31,241 nucleotides of DNA. It comes from Myxococcales bacterium. Lineage in GTDB: Bacteria; Myxococcota; Polyangia; HGW-17; SLPX01. Each line of letters starts with the position of its first letter. The first letter of the stretch is position 1. The notes under the pieces are model-generated. The model was not told the DNA's origin, did no database searches, and saw only the letters and a program-made list of their open reading frames with translations. Location of the stretch: the NCBI GenBank assembly GCA_007131745.1, contig SLPX01000080.1:1-31241 (forward strand), given 5' to 3'. The position numbers were made by a program, and so were the translations under genes. Positions 1-7,719 of this stretch are shown in pieces.

Positions 1-1051
1 ATATGAGCAACACCACTCCCGCCAGGACGAACGCCTTGAGCGCTGTGTCGATTACGTTTCCGAGGGATATTTTTATTATCTCGGCCTGGTCGAACATGAC
101 CTGGAGGTCGTAACCTTCCGGAAGAGATCGTTTTATGGATTCTATCTGACCCAGCACGCGATCCACCACCTGGACCGTGTTGGCGTCCGACTGCTTGCGG
201 ACCATTACCATCACCGCGGTTTCTCCTCCAACGGTGACATGCTGGGTGCGTTCTTTGAACCAATCCCTGACCCTGGCCACGTCCTTTACCCGGATTTCTC
301 TCTGGGGACGTTTCATGATGATTACTTCGTTTATTTCATCTACGCTTACGAAGCGTCCCTTGGTGTCAATTGAAAGGAGTTGTCCTCCCTGTCTGATGGC
401 CCCGCCGGGCAACTGAAGATTCGCGGTTCGAATGGCGTTAACCACCTGTTCGGGCGGTACGCTCAGCGCGCGCAAACGTTCCGGAACGAGTTCAACGATG
501 ATCTCTCTTTGGTCTCCGCCCGCGGAATTCACCGATGCCACGCCTTCGACTCTTTCCAGCCTCGGTTCTACAATGTCTTCTGCAGCTTTTCGAACCGCAG
601 CCGGTCCGTCCGGGCCGCTCAGCATCATGAACGCTACCGGTTGCAAGGATGGATCGAATGCAAACGTGATGGGTTCCTGCACATCATCTGGAAGAAAGCT
701 CCTGGCAAACAGATCGATGTTTTTGCGGATGTCGGTCTCCGCCTTGGCCATGTTTGTTCCCCATGAAAACTCGATGTTTACGAGTGAAAGTCCGTACCTG
801 GACGTGGACCGCACTTCTTTTACACCTTCGACGGACGCTACTGCGCCTTCTATCGGGCGGGTGACAAGCTGTTCAACGTCTTCGGGGCCGGCCCCGGCAT
901 ACTGTGTTATGACAATCACCACCGGAAAGGTGAGATCCGGGAAAAGATCCCTGGGCAACCGAACATAGGAAAAAATGCCGAAACCCAAGACTCCGATGTA
1001 AACCATGGATATCAAGACAGCTCGTCTTACGCTGAATCGGCTCAGACTCAT
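1..1051 (-). CDS. RND-family (HAE1/AcrB-like) efflux permease, N-terminal part
   Basis: Inner-membrane proton-driven efflux pump subunit of the hydrophobe/amphiphile RND class. About 350 residues are in the window; the C-terminus lies beyond base 1. Reading from the ATG at 1049-1051, the protein starts MSLSRFSVRRAVLISMVYIG, then has TM1 and the family signature RDLFPDLTFPVVIV, followed by the porter-domain segment GAGPEDVEQLVTRPIEGAV and GVKEVRSTSRYG, and reaches the start of TM2 near the window edge. A GAGGGA ribosome site lies 8 nt before the start. It begins 18 nt after the stop of the adaptor gene on the same strand, the normal adaptor-permease operon order. The substrate cannot be told from this part, and no TolC partner is visible in the window. 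Confidence 0.93.
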   Translation of the reverse strand, partial: MSLSRFSVRRAVLISMVYIGVLGFGIFSYVRLPRDLFPDLTFPVVIVITQYAGAGPEDVEQLVTRPIEGAVASVEGVKEVRSTSRYGLSLVNIEFSWGTNMAKAETDIRKNIDLFARSFLPDDVQEPITFAFDPSLQPVAFMMLSGPDGPAAVRKAAEDIVEPRLERVEGVASVNSAGGDQREIIVELVPERLRALSVPPEQVVNAIRTANLQLPGGAIRQGGQLLSIDTKGRFVSVDEINEVIIMKRPQREIRVKDVARVRDWFKERTQHVTVGGETAVMVMVRKQSDANTVQVVDRVLGQIESIKRSLPEGYDLQVMFDQAEIIKISLGNVIDTALKAFVLAGVVLLI

Positions 1052-1069
1052 TACTTCATTCCCTCGATG

Positions 1070-2344
1070 TTACTCTTCCCTGCCGGATTCATCGTCCGCC
1101 GGTATGGTTGAAGTTTCGTCACTGTCTTGAATTTCCGTGTCTTGCTGCCGGGATGATTCTGAAGAGAGGTTTGTTTCCGGGCCGTCATCCGGCGAATGTT
1201 CCGAGGCATCCGAAGATGGAGTTTGTGTCATGCTTTTCGCCAGGGGATTGTCTCCGATCTTGATCTTTGTGCCGTCTTTCAGCCGGTGGTTTCCGAGCAC
1301 GATTACCTTGTCACCCGGGTTCAGTCCTTCGCGGATTTCGATCCGGTCATCTTTGCGAATACCAAGTTCCACTCTCTTCATGCGTGCGGTGTTCTGATCC
1401 GCAATGAAGACACTGTGTTCCACTTTTCCATCGGCCAAGACCCTCCTGCTCACCGCGCGCGCGGGCACGGTGACCACGTTTTTCCGGACACCGGTTTGCA
1501 CCACAACATCGGCGAACATGCCGGGTCGCATCAGGTGATCCTTGTTGTCGACCAGGACAGTGGCCAGAGCGCTGCGGGTCGCCCTGTCCAAGACAGGAGA
1601 AAGGTAGTCCACGGTCCCGGTCCATCTTCTCTCCGGGTACGCGGGCAAAGTGATGACGGCCGACTGCCCTTTTTCCAGTTTTACCAAGTCGAACTCGGTT
1701 ACGGTCGCCCTGATGCGCACCGGGTCGAGTTGCACGATTGTGGCTAACGGCACCGAAGGCCCGGCCACATCGCCTTCGTTTAAAAACTTCTGCCCGATTA
1801 TCCCCGAGACCGGAGCGCGTATGCTCACGTTCGAGACATTGGAATAGGATTGACTCAGCATGGCTTCCGCCTGTGCGAGTTGTGCCCGTGCAGAATTGTA
1901 CTGTGCCTCCGCTCTCTGTACGTTTGCAATGGAAACGGTGCCGGTTTTCCTCAGTTTTTCGGTTCTTTCGAACTCGATCTTGGATATTTTGACCTGTGTC
2001 TGTGCAGCTCTCAACCCTGCTCTTGCGCCTCTTACAGCGGCATATAGAGGTCCGGCTTTCACCGTGGCGAGGAGTTGTCCTTTTTTTACCTGGTCTCCTT
2101 CCTCGAATTCCAACTTCAATATCCTCTCCGGCACCAGGCTCAAAACCCTGACTTCAACATCGGCATGAACATCGCCCGCGAGGTAAACCTCCTCATTGAT
2201 AGTGGTGGGAACCGCGCTTTCCACGGCCACCGGAACTGCCTGGTTTTCTTCGTTCTTGCTCTTGCCCTCGACTTTTTTGGAACACCCAGCCACTGATGTG
2301 GCGAGCAAAAAAGCCAGTGTTATGTATGCACATAAAGTACGCAC
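1070..2344 (-). CDS. RND efflux periplasmic adaptor (membrane fusion protein), lipoprotein
   Basis: This adaptor links the neighbouring RND permease to an outer-membrane channel. The 424-residue protein begins at a GTG with GGAAAG upstream and has a lipoprotein signal ending SVAGC (Cys21). It then shows the family order: a lipoyl half-motif (LKLEFEEGDQVKKGQLLATV), an alpha-hairpin around residues 105-165, the second lipoyl half (IRAPVSGIIGQKFLNEGDV), a beta-barrel domain with PVRIRATVTEFDLVKLEKGQ, and a membrane-proximal domain ending KVIVLGNHRLKDGTKI. An acidic, Ser/Thr-rich tail of about 55 residues follows and is not part of the usual adaptor fold. Lipid anchoring suggests it sits on the inner membrane facing the periplasm. 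It is the first gene of a two-gene operon. Confidence 0.93.
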   Translation of the reverse strand: MRTLCAYITLAFLLATSVAGCSKKVEGKSKNEENQAVPVAVESAVPTTINEEVYLAGDVHADVEVRVLSLVPERILKLEFEEGDQVKKGQLLATVKAGPLYAAVRGARAGLRAAQTQVKISKIEFERTEKLRKTGTVSIANVQRAEAQYNSARAQLAQAEAMLSQSYSNVSNVSIRAPVSGIIGQKFLNEGDVAGPSVPLATIVQLDPVRIRATVTEFDLVKLEKGQSAVITLPAYPERRWTGTVDYLSPVLDRATRSALATVLVDNKDHLMRPGMFADVVVQTGVRKNVVTVPARAVSRRVLADGKVEHSVFIADQNTARMKRVELGIRKDDRIEIREGLNPGDKVIVLGNHRLKDGTKIKIGDNPLAKSMTQTPSSDASEHSPDDGPETNLSSESSRQQDTEIQDSDETSTIPADDESGREE

Positions 2345-2423
2345 TTTGAATTCTTTCCGGCATTCCTTATCGTTCTGCCAGTTTTGGAAAAATACATCAC
2401 TGCTTAACTTGTCTCACATAGTA

Positions 2424-2452
2424 ATATTTTTCATCAAAAGCTCAATAGTCAA
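2424..2452 (-). promoter_or_regulatory. Candidate sigma-70 promoter of the RND efflux operon
   Basis: On the minus strand TTGACT (2452-2447) is followed after 17 nt by AAATAT (2429-2424). It lies about 80 nt before the GTG of the adaptor gene, in the only gap between corA and the efflux genes. It is a visual consensus match only. Confidence 0.4.
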
Positions 2453-2588
2453 GGAACAAAGCGGTTTCTTAATACAATTTAATAAACACCGGTTTATGGA
2501 AAATCGATGCATTCGTGTTTGGGGCCGATCGGTTTCTTTTCCAGTGGTTCGGCTATTCTCTTCCCGGTTTCCCATCATCTTGCAGCGG

Positions 2589-3701
2589 TTATTCTCGATC
2601 GCCAAGCCATCCTTTCCTTTTAAAAAAGACTGTGAATGCAACGGCCACCGCGGCCATCAAGCCCAGGGCTAAAGGATAACCGAAATACCAGTCTAATTCA
2701 GGCATGTTGTAGGGAGAGATGTCTCCCTTGAAGTTCATCCCGTAGATTCCCGCGATAAAAGTGAGTGGAAGGAATACCGTTGCTATCATGGTAAGAATTT
2801 TCATTATTTCATTCATGCGGTTTCCGTTCGACGAAAGGTAGACTTCCAGGAGCCCCGAACCCAATTCACGGTAAAATTCCAGCATATTTATCACCCAGAG
2901 GACATGATCGGCAACGTCGCGCAGGTACACCTTTGTTTCGTCTTTGAACCTGCTTCCTCCAACTGTGAGCAGCCTGCCGAACACATCTCTCAATGGCCAA
3001 ATGCTTCTTCTGAGCGCCATAAGCTTTCTTTTGGCCGAGTAGATTTCTTTCACCGCGGATTTTTGTGGTCCGCTCACCACCATCTCTTCCATGGCCTCAA
3101 TTTCTTCACTCAGAGCGTCAAGAACCGGATAGTACTGGTCTACGACCACGTCCATGACCGCGTAGGCAAGGTAGTCGGCTTCACTTTCACGAATCCGCCC
3201 CCCCGCGTTTCTGAGCCTGTCCCTGATGATTTCGTGCACTTCATTGGGTTCTTCACTGAACGTTAGAACGAATCCATCTCCCAGGTAGACTGCGACCTGC
3301 AGAAATTCCACGTCGCCCGGCAGGTTCGATCCTGCCGGGCCGCGCTTGACCAACCGGGGCAAACGAGCAACCCAAAGAACGTCTTGTCCGTATTCATCCA
3401 GTTTCGGACGTTGGTGGGTGTTTGCAATATCTTCGAGCGCCAGGGGGTGCAAGCCGAAATACTTTGCTATATTTGTAAGGATTTCGTGGTCTTTGAGGCC
3501 CGATACATTTACCCACAACACAGGATACTCATTGCGAAGTGTATTTACCTGTTTTTCGTTTTTCCAGCTTGTCTCCGTCAGTTCGTTTTTCCTGTATGCA
3601 ATGACTGAAACTTCAGTCGGGCGTGCTGATGGATCCTGTACAAGAACGCCGGGGGGACGTCCCGCGCGTGACGCATGTTTACGAGTAGCTTTTTTGGTCA
3701 T
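2589..3701 (-). CDS. corA: CorA-type magnesium/cobalt transporter
   Basis: Pentameric inner-membrane channel for Mg2+ (also Co2+ and Ni2+ in the family). The 370-residue protein has a cytoplasmic domain rich in acidic and coiled-coil segments, then the two C-terminal membrane helices. The first helix ends in the signature YGMNF (Gly-Met-Asn at residues 321-323), the loop is short and acidic, and the second helix ends in a basic tail. The segment HPLALEDIANTHQRPKLDEY is typical of the N-terminal domain. The reading frame opens 24 codons earlier, but the ATG at 3701 is preferred because AAAGGG precedes it and the extension would run into the palindromic repeat. It is divergent from the MBL hydrolase. 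Confidence 0.94.
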   Translation of the reverse strand: MTKKATRKHASRAGRPPGVLVQDPSARPTEVSVIAYRKNELTETSWKNEKQVNTLRNEYPVLWVNVSGLKDHEILTNIAKYFGLHPLALEDIANTHQRPKLDEYGQDVLWVARLPRLVKRGPAGSNLPGDVEFLQVAVYLGDGFVLTFSEEPNEVHEIIRDRLRNAGGRIRESEADYLAYAVMDVVVDQYYPVLDALSEEIEAMEEMVVSGPQKSAVKEIYSAKRKLMALRRSIWPLRDVFGRLLTVGGSRFKDETKVYLRDVADHVLWVINMLEFYRELGSGLLEVYLSSNGNRMNEIMKILTMIATVFLPLTFIAGIYGMNFKGDISPYNMPELDWYFGYPLALGLMAAVAVAFTVFFKRKGWLGDRE

Positions 3702-3737
3702 TGTTTTTCTGCCCTTTCGTTTGCTGATAGCTAATCC

Positions 3738-3825
3738 GGGGGATAGTATAACCATTTTCCATTTCTTTGGCATTCTACTGCTGCGTGAATTCCGAAAATT
3801 GGTATACTGTCCCCGGAATTCACGC
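3738..3825. repeat. Nested palindromic (REP-like) repeat between divergent genes
   Basis: Two inverted symmetries overlap here. A perfect 12-bp inverted repeat, GCGTGAATTCCG (3783-3794) and its complement (3814-3825), flanks 19 bp. Separately, GGGGATAGTATAACC at 3739 onward and GGGGACAGTATACC read on the minus strand from 3814 match at 18 of 21 positions in opposite orientation (3739-3759 against 3794-3814). The layout, two inverted copies of a short palindrome-rich unit, is what REPIN/REP-type elements mobilised by RAYT transposases look like. That assignment is inferred from form; no transposase is in the window. Confidence 0.6.
3745..3773 (-). promoter_or_regulatory. Possible corA promoter inside the REP-like repeat
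   Basis: On the minus strand ATGCCA (3773-3768) and TATACT (3750-3745) are 17 nt apart, and the -10-like box falls inside the left arm of the repeat. The -35 match is only moderate, so this is a weak call. Confidence 0.22.
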
Positions 3826-3884
3826 TACGATGTGTCGGCTTTTGGATAAACGAGTTCCGGGTCGAAAGCTTAAGGAGGAGGTTT

Positions 3885-4730
3885 ATGGAAGTCAGAATCT
3901 GGGGTTGCCGCGGTTCCCTGCCCACGCCGGGGCCGGAGTCGGTCCGCTACGGAGGCAACACCACATGTCTGGAAATACGTCTTCGGGACGGGACGGTGAT
4001 CATTATTGATGCAGGTTCCGGAATTCGACTTCTGGGTGAGCGAATCGCCGAAGCCAAGGATCAAAAGGATATTTGTCTTCTCTTGACTCACGGCCACTGG
4101 GACCATTTGCATGGTTTTCCCTTTTTCAGACCGGCATATATGCCGGGTTTTCGGATCAAGGTAATCGCAGGAGCGACCGAAGAAGTCGACGGATTAAAAT
4201 ACTTGTCTCATCAGATGAAACCTCCTTTTTTTCCCGTGCGATTCGAGGATTTGAACGCGGATTTTGTTTTTGAAGACTGGAGCCGGGGGAAATTGAAATT
4301 GGCGTCGGCTGAAATTATTCCCATTCCGCTCAATCATCCTGACGGTGGATTCGGCTACAAATTGGTGGAGGAGGGAAAGAGTTTTGTATTTCTGACAGAC
4401 AATGAATTGTTTTTCGAACATTCCGGCGGGTTGAAGAGGCAACGGTACGTGGAGTGGTGCAAGGGTGCGGATCTTTTGCTGCACGATGCACAGTATGGAG
4501 AAAAGGAATACGAATCCAGGACAAGAGGCTGGGGCCATACGACTTATTTGCAGGCTACGCAACTGGCGATTGATTCAGGCGTGAAATCATTCGGCCTGTT
4601 TCATCACGACCCGTCCAGGAGTGATGACATGATTGATGGGTTGGTGGAAGAATGCAGTGGATTGATTAGAAAATCAGGTTTAGCCATAGAGTGTTTCGGG
4701 GCGAGGGACGGAATGAAACTTGTAGTCTAA
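3885..4730 (+). CDS. MBL-fold (metallo-beta-lactamase superfamily) hydrolase
   Basis: Probable cytoplasmic dinuclear-metal hydrolase, 281 residues with no signal peptide. It opens MEVRIWGCRGSLPTPGP and carries the metal-binding motif HGHWDH (H69, H71, D73, H74). Further family features are LTDNE around residue 170 (Asp ligand region) and FHHDPSRSDD, with H240/H241 as the C-terminal histidine ligand region. This opening (WGCRGSxPxPG) is typical of MBL proteins near the PhnP/cyclic-nucleotide phosphodiesterase side of the superfamily, but the substrate cannot be deduced. The start is set by a strong AAGGAGGAGG site 5 nt upstream. It stands alone between divergent corA and the convergent Fic-fold gene. 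Confidence 0.85.
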   Translation: MEVRIWGCRGSLPTPGPESVRYGGNTTCLEIRLRDGTVIIIDAGSGIRLLGERIAEAKDQKDICLLLTHGHWDHLHGFPFFRPAYMPGFRIKVIAGATEEVDGLKYLSHQMKPPFFPVRFEDLNADFVFEDWSRGKLKLASAEIIPIPLNHPDGGFGYKLVEEGKSFVFLTDNELFFEHSGGLKRQRYVEWCKGADLLLHDAQYGEKEYESRTRGWGHTTYLQATQLAIDSGVKSFGLFHHDPSRSDDMIDGLVEECSGLIRKSGLAIECFGARDGMKLVV

Positions 4731-4734
4731 ATAA

Positions 4735-4980
4735 ACATGCTCCCATTGACCGCCGATCAATCTCGCCATGCTGCGCTGACTGCGGCGCGCCTAACGGCAC
4801 GTCCTCGTCGTCGCGCCTGTAAAAATCCAGCAAGCTGGATTTTGTACAGGAACGCGATGTCTCACTGCGCTGCCTGCTCACGTACCTCAAGTACGCTGCG
4901 CCGGCTGCTCGCTCGCGCCTTGCCTGACGAGCCCCTCGGCGGCCCTGTGAACATGTTTGTCCGGAACTCAATGAGATCCT
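4735..4980. repeat. Structured interspersed repeat element, long copy
   Basis: Non-coding element between two convergent genes. Its right end (4943-4978) matches 22758-22793 in inverted orientation at 35 of 36 positions, and its left end CATTGACCGCC (4744-4754) also occurs, inverted, at 22790 onward. The interior of about 190 bp is missing from the other copy. The interior holds a long hairpin (4811-4857). GC content and reading-frame quality differ from the flanking genes. The element could be a non-autonomous mobile repeat, a bidirectional terminator, or both. Confidence 0.6.
4811..4857. terminator. Long hairpin inside the repeat; possible bidirectional terminator
   Basis: The arms TCGCG, CCTGTA and AAAATCCAGC pair with GCTGGATTTT, TACAGG and CGCGA, leaving only a single G and an AA as bulges and a 2-nt centre, for about 21 base pairs. 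The stem lies 80 bp after the MBL stop and 160 bp after the Fic stop. The A and T runs are inside the stem and no clear U-tract follows, so the terminator role is inferred from position; the structure itself is clear. Confidence 0.4.
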
Positions 4981-5018
4981 GTTTGTCTTGTGTTGTCGCG
5001 GGATGGATGAAAGGTGTG

Positions 5019-5801
5019 TCAATACGTGGAGGGCTTTTTGAACTCTTCGCTTTCTTCACATTCCGTGATGTACCGGTGGACGGAGTCGATGGCCGTGGCG
5101 AGACCATCCCGGATGAGCCGCGCCAGAGGCGTGGGAGTCGCCGCCCTTAAAACCTCGTAGTACTTTTGCCTGTCGACTGCGTGAATTATGGCCGGTACGT
5201 ATCCATCCCGAATCAGAAGCATGTTCATCACGAGACGAGCCACTTTTCCGGAGTCTTTTGCCCATGGATAAATGTTTATCAGCGTCTGGTGGATGTACGC
5301 AGCCCTGCGGATGGGATGCCCTTTTTTGAATTCGTCGCTTTTTATCCATTCTACGAGACGGCGCAGGCGGTATGATATCTTTTCCGGCGGAGCGATCTCG
5401 TGGAAATAGACGCGATGCAAGGGGTTTTCTTTCCTGTAATGAAGCAGGGATGGATCTTCATCCCCAACCAAAATGGCGTGAATCTTTTTTATGGTCGACA
5501 TTCCTATGGCTAAGCGTTGCTTGCCGGCCTGTGAGCGGATGTGATCGATTGCTTGTTTGTGAGCCCTGATTTCGTCGTACAGAGGTATGAGAGAGCTGTC
5601 GCTTATCAACCTTTCGTCGACCGCTGTTTTTAGTTCATGGAAAGATAAAACCACTCCTTCCAGTGCATTGTCATGATAAATCCAGGAAACCAGGAGTTTT
5701 TCGTCGAAATCCTCGAGAATTCTTTTCGGGACCTTTTTCAGCCTTGTCTGCAGCGCTTTCGACCTGGCATCGATTTCGTAGAAGTTGTCCGTTTGTTGCA
5801 T
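5019..5801 (-). CDS. Fic-fold protein with degenerate catalytic motif
   Basis: Fic enzymes usually transfer AMP or another phosphate-bearing group to protein hydroxyls through the motif HPFx(D/E)GNGRxxR. This 260-residue cytoplasmic protein has the Fic helical layout, and the core segment reads IYPWAKDSGKVARL (residues 177-190). Tyr178 replaces the catalytic His, Lys182 the Asp/Glu, Asp183 and Ser184 the GN pair, and Lys186 the Arg; Gly185 and Arg189 are kept. An N-terminal segment DNALEG (E48 in the position of the inhibitory glutamate) resembles the class II autoinhibitory helix, with Asp where Ser/Thr is usual. Classical AMPylation is therefore doubtful; another chemistry or a binding-only role is possible. 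Start at ATG 5801; no clear ribosome site precedes it. Confidence 0.8.
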   Translation of the reverse strand: MQQTDNFYEIDARSKALQTRLKKVPKRILEDFDEKLLVSWIYHDNALEGVVLSFHELKTAVDERLISDSSLIPLYDEIRAHKQAIDHIRSQAGKQRLAIGMSTIKKIHAILVGDEDPSLLHYRKENPLHRVYFHEIAPPEKISYRLRRLVEWIKSDEFKKGHPIRRAAYIHQTLINIYPWAKDSGKVARLVMNMLLIRDGYVPAIIHAVDRQKYYEVLRAATPTPLARLIRDGLATAIDSVHRYITECEESEEFKKPSTY

Positions 5802-5859
5802 AATGTTTTTCGGTGGGTTTTTAACTTAACCTCTTTTTTACATTGGGAAAAACTGTCGA

Positions 5860-5888
5860 AGTATGGTAATCGTGATTTCGTTTGTCAA
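5860..5888 (-). promoter_or_regulatory. Candidate sigma-70 promoter of the Fic-fold gene
   Basis: On the minus strand a perfect TTGACA (5888-5883) is followed after 17 nt by CATACT (5865-5860), about 58 nt before the ATG. Confidence 0.5.
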
Positions 5889-6276
5889 GCAAAAAACCCC
5901 AGGGAAACCAAAGTTGGGAAGGGGTGGTGCAGGGTGAGATCTCTTCTCGAAGAATTTAGGAAAAAACTTTTAGACATGTTTCCTTGCGATTGTTTGTTTC
6001 GGGATCTTTCGCTCCATGAACGAGTGCGGGATGAAGATTCATAATGCGTTGGTTTTTACGCGCGCCGTTGTTTTGTTAACTCTTTCAATGACTGATGGAT
6101 TATTCCGCAAAATGATTACCGTTCTTTTGGGAACCAGCCTTGGGTTGGAACCGGACGAAGCATTTGCACCGAACACGGTCGTTACTTAATTAACGGCCGA
6201 AAACCCGGTCGCGCCACAGCGAAAACCCCCAAAAAATGCGGCTAAACGCCATGGCAGTAGGAAAGGAATAAATGCC
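5889..6276. other. Gene-poor intergenic stretch
   Basis: Between the Fic-gene promoter and the beta-barrel gene. No conserved gene, RNA gene or strong hairpin was recognised. The only plausible reading frame is the short one at 6031-6189. Confidence 0.5.
6031..6189 (+). CDS. Possible small ORF of 52 codons, unrecognised
   Basis: The ATG-started frame MKIHNALVFTRAVVLLTLSM continues through a second hydrophobic run, ITVLLGTSLGL, to EAFAPNTVVT and a TAA. The second run followed by AFA looks like a signal-peptide cleavage region, so it may be the remnant of a secreted protein's start. No good ribosome site is seen and no family is recognised. Chance is a real possibility. Confidence 0.15.
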   Translation: MKIHNALVFTRAVVLLTLSMTDGLFRKMITVLLGTSLGLEPDEAFAPNTVVT

Positions 6277-6306
6277 TTGACGCGGCTTGCAGGGTTGGCC
6301 TAAATC
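6277..6306 (+). promoter_or_regulatory. Possible promoter of the beta-barrel/metalloprotease pair
   Basis: TTGACG (6277-6282) is followed by the A/T-rich CTAAAT or TAAATC at 17-18 nt. It sits 58 nt before the GTG start. The -10 is weak. Confidence 0.28.
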
Positions 6307-6363
6307 TTGTAACCCATGTATAACTGCGAAGAACGAAAAATATTTCTCCGAAGGAGTTCAAAA

Positions 6364-7653
6364 GTGTTTCGTATTTCTTTTTTTCTGGTGGCAGCGAGTT
6401 GTCTTCTGGCGGCGCCTGTTGCAAGGGCAGGTGAATCCGAACAGCAGGTAGAAGATGCCGAAGTTACGGTGGAGGAGGAGGATCAACCATTTCAAACGTA
6501 CGGACTCGAGTTGAGACTGGATCTGGGTTCGATCAATTCGATCAACGTGGCCGGTGATGGAGCAGCTTGGTTTCTGAGGTATGAATTCGGGTTGGACTGG
6601 AATTTCGGACGCCATTACTGGCCGAAAAACAGGGTGGCGAATACTTTTCGCGCTCAGTTTGCTTTCAGGTTGCAGAATGAATTGGTCGGAGTAGATCCGA
6701 GGTTCAGAGGCACGAGCTTTTCCAATCCAAACTACGGAACATCCCAGCAGGAATATCTTCCGATCTCCGATACCGGTGGATATGTTGAGAGATCGGATAC
6801 TTCGAGCACGCAAAGGGCGGTGGATGGAGCTTACCGGAGGGTGGACTATTCGGACATTTTCGTTTCTTTGATGAACACGTCTCTTTTCGAGATTCCGAAG
6901 ACAGGAATCAATGTAGACGCGGCATTCAGATTCGCGCTTCCGGTTTCGCTTCAGAGCCGGAACAAGGGAATGCATACCTACACAATGCTTTATGCCGGGT
7001 TGACCCGAGCGTTTTCTTTGCCTTCAAACGTTAACCTGTTCTTGGGATACGGGTTTTACTGGGTGCATTATTTCTGGAAATACGATGTACCCTCCATAAG
7101 AGATAATTACAGTTCTTGGGAGGCGGAAAACGCGGGCGTTTCCGGAAGCGACGATCTCGATTACGTGGCATCGTCTTACAATCCGCGTGACGCCGTGTAC
7201 AACAGCCTTTGGGTGAATCTGAATTTTCTTAGGGATTTCAACCTTATGTTGAACTACACCCATATTTGGGTCGCTCCCTACCAGCCGGACAAATACTGCG
7301 AGTTTGATTTGGGCAATGGCACGACCACTAATGTGTGTGACAACACGGCCGATGTCAGGGGTTACGAACGTCCCATGCCGTGGGAATTCAGGGCGGCCCA
7401 GTCGTTTACGGCCAGCCTGTCATACAATCCAACGACTTATTTGAGGTTGTCCATGGGTCTGTCTACGAGCGCGCCCGAGCGAAAACCGGACAGCAGCACC
7501 AGGCAGCAGCCCTTCCTTGTGACCAATTACAATCGTTACACCATGTTCATGCTGAACATGACCTTTTATACCGCCAGGATGCTGGAGCGGTTCTTCAAGA
7601 AGGAACCGGTAAAGAAGAGAAAAGCGAAAAGCTACGAAGATATAGTCAGTTGA
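6364..7653 (+). CDS. Secreted outer-membrane beta-barrel candidate
   Basis: Probable outer-membrane protein of 429 residues, family not recognised. The GTG at 6364 is chosen because AAGGAG lies 7 nt upstream and a normal signal peptide then follows (FRISFFLVAASCLLAAPVAR, cleavage near ARA-GES); the ATG 16 codons earlier would bury it. The mature part is rich in alternating aromatic and polar strands with Asn/Tyr/Trp-rich turns, for example NLFLGYGFYWVHYFW, SLWVNLNFLRDFNLMLNYTH and LRLSMGLSTS, as expected of a beta-barrel. It has few cysteines and ends in a basic tail rather than the usual terminal aromatic residue. The metalloprotease gene starts 66 nt later, so the two are probably cotranscribed. 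Confidence 0.65.
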   Translation: MFRISFFLVAASCLLAAPVARAGESEQQVEDAEVTVEEEDQPFQTYGLELRLDLGSINSINVAGDGAAWFLRYEFGLDWNFGRHYWPKNRVANTFRAQFAFRLQNELVGVDPRFRGTSFSNPNYGTSQQEYLPISDTGGYVERSDTSSTQRAVDGAYRRVDYSDIFVSLMNTSLFEIPKTGINVDAAFRFALPVSLQSRNKGMHTYTMLYAGLTRAFSLPSNVNLFLGYGFYWVHYFWKYDVPSIRDNYSSWEAENAGVSGSDDLDYVASSYNPRDAVYNSLWVNLNFLRDFNLMLNYTHIWVAPYQPDKYCEFDLGNGTTTNVCDNTADVRGYERPMPWEFRAAQSFTASLSYNPTTYLRLSMGLSTSAPERKPDSSTRQQPFLVTNYNRYTMFMLNMTFYTARMLERFFKKEPVKKRKAKSYEDIVS

Positions 7654-7719
7654 TAGATTAAAGGAATGAATTTGGAAAACAAGAAACACTGTATCTTTAT
7701 TTACAGGAGGAGATAGTCA

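Noticed and set aside
432..968. Plus-strand open frame of 178 codons
   Set aside because: It is antisense to the RND permease, whose family motifs are unmistakable on the minus strand.
2414..2641. Minus-strand frame of 75 codons between corA and the efflux operon
   Set aside because: It overlaps the corA 3' end and the promoter of the efflux genes, and its composition looks random.
4666..5022. Minus-strand frame of 118 codons over the intergenic repeat
   Set aside because: It overlaps a structured repeat and the MBL gene end, is Arg/Ser-rich without hydrophobic core patterns, and has no ribosome site.
5673..6044. Plus-strand frame of 123 codons
   Set aside because: Its first third is antisense to the Fic-fold gene, and the rest has no domain or ribosome site.
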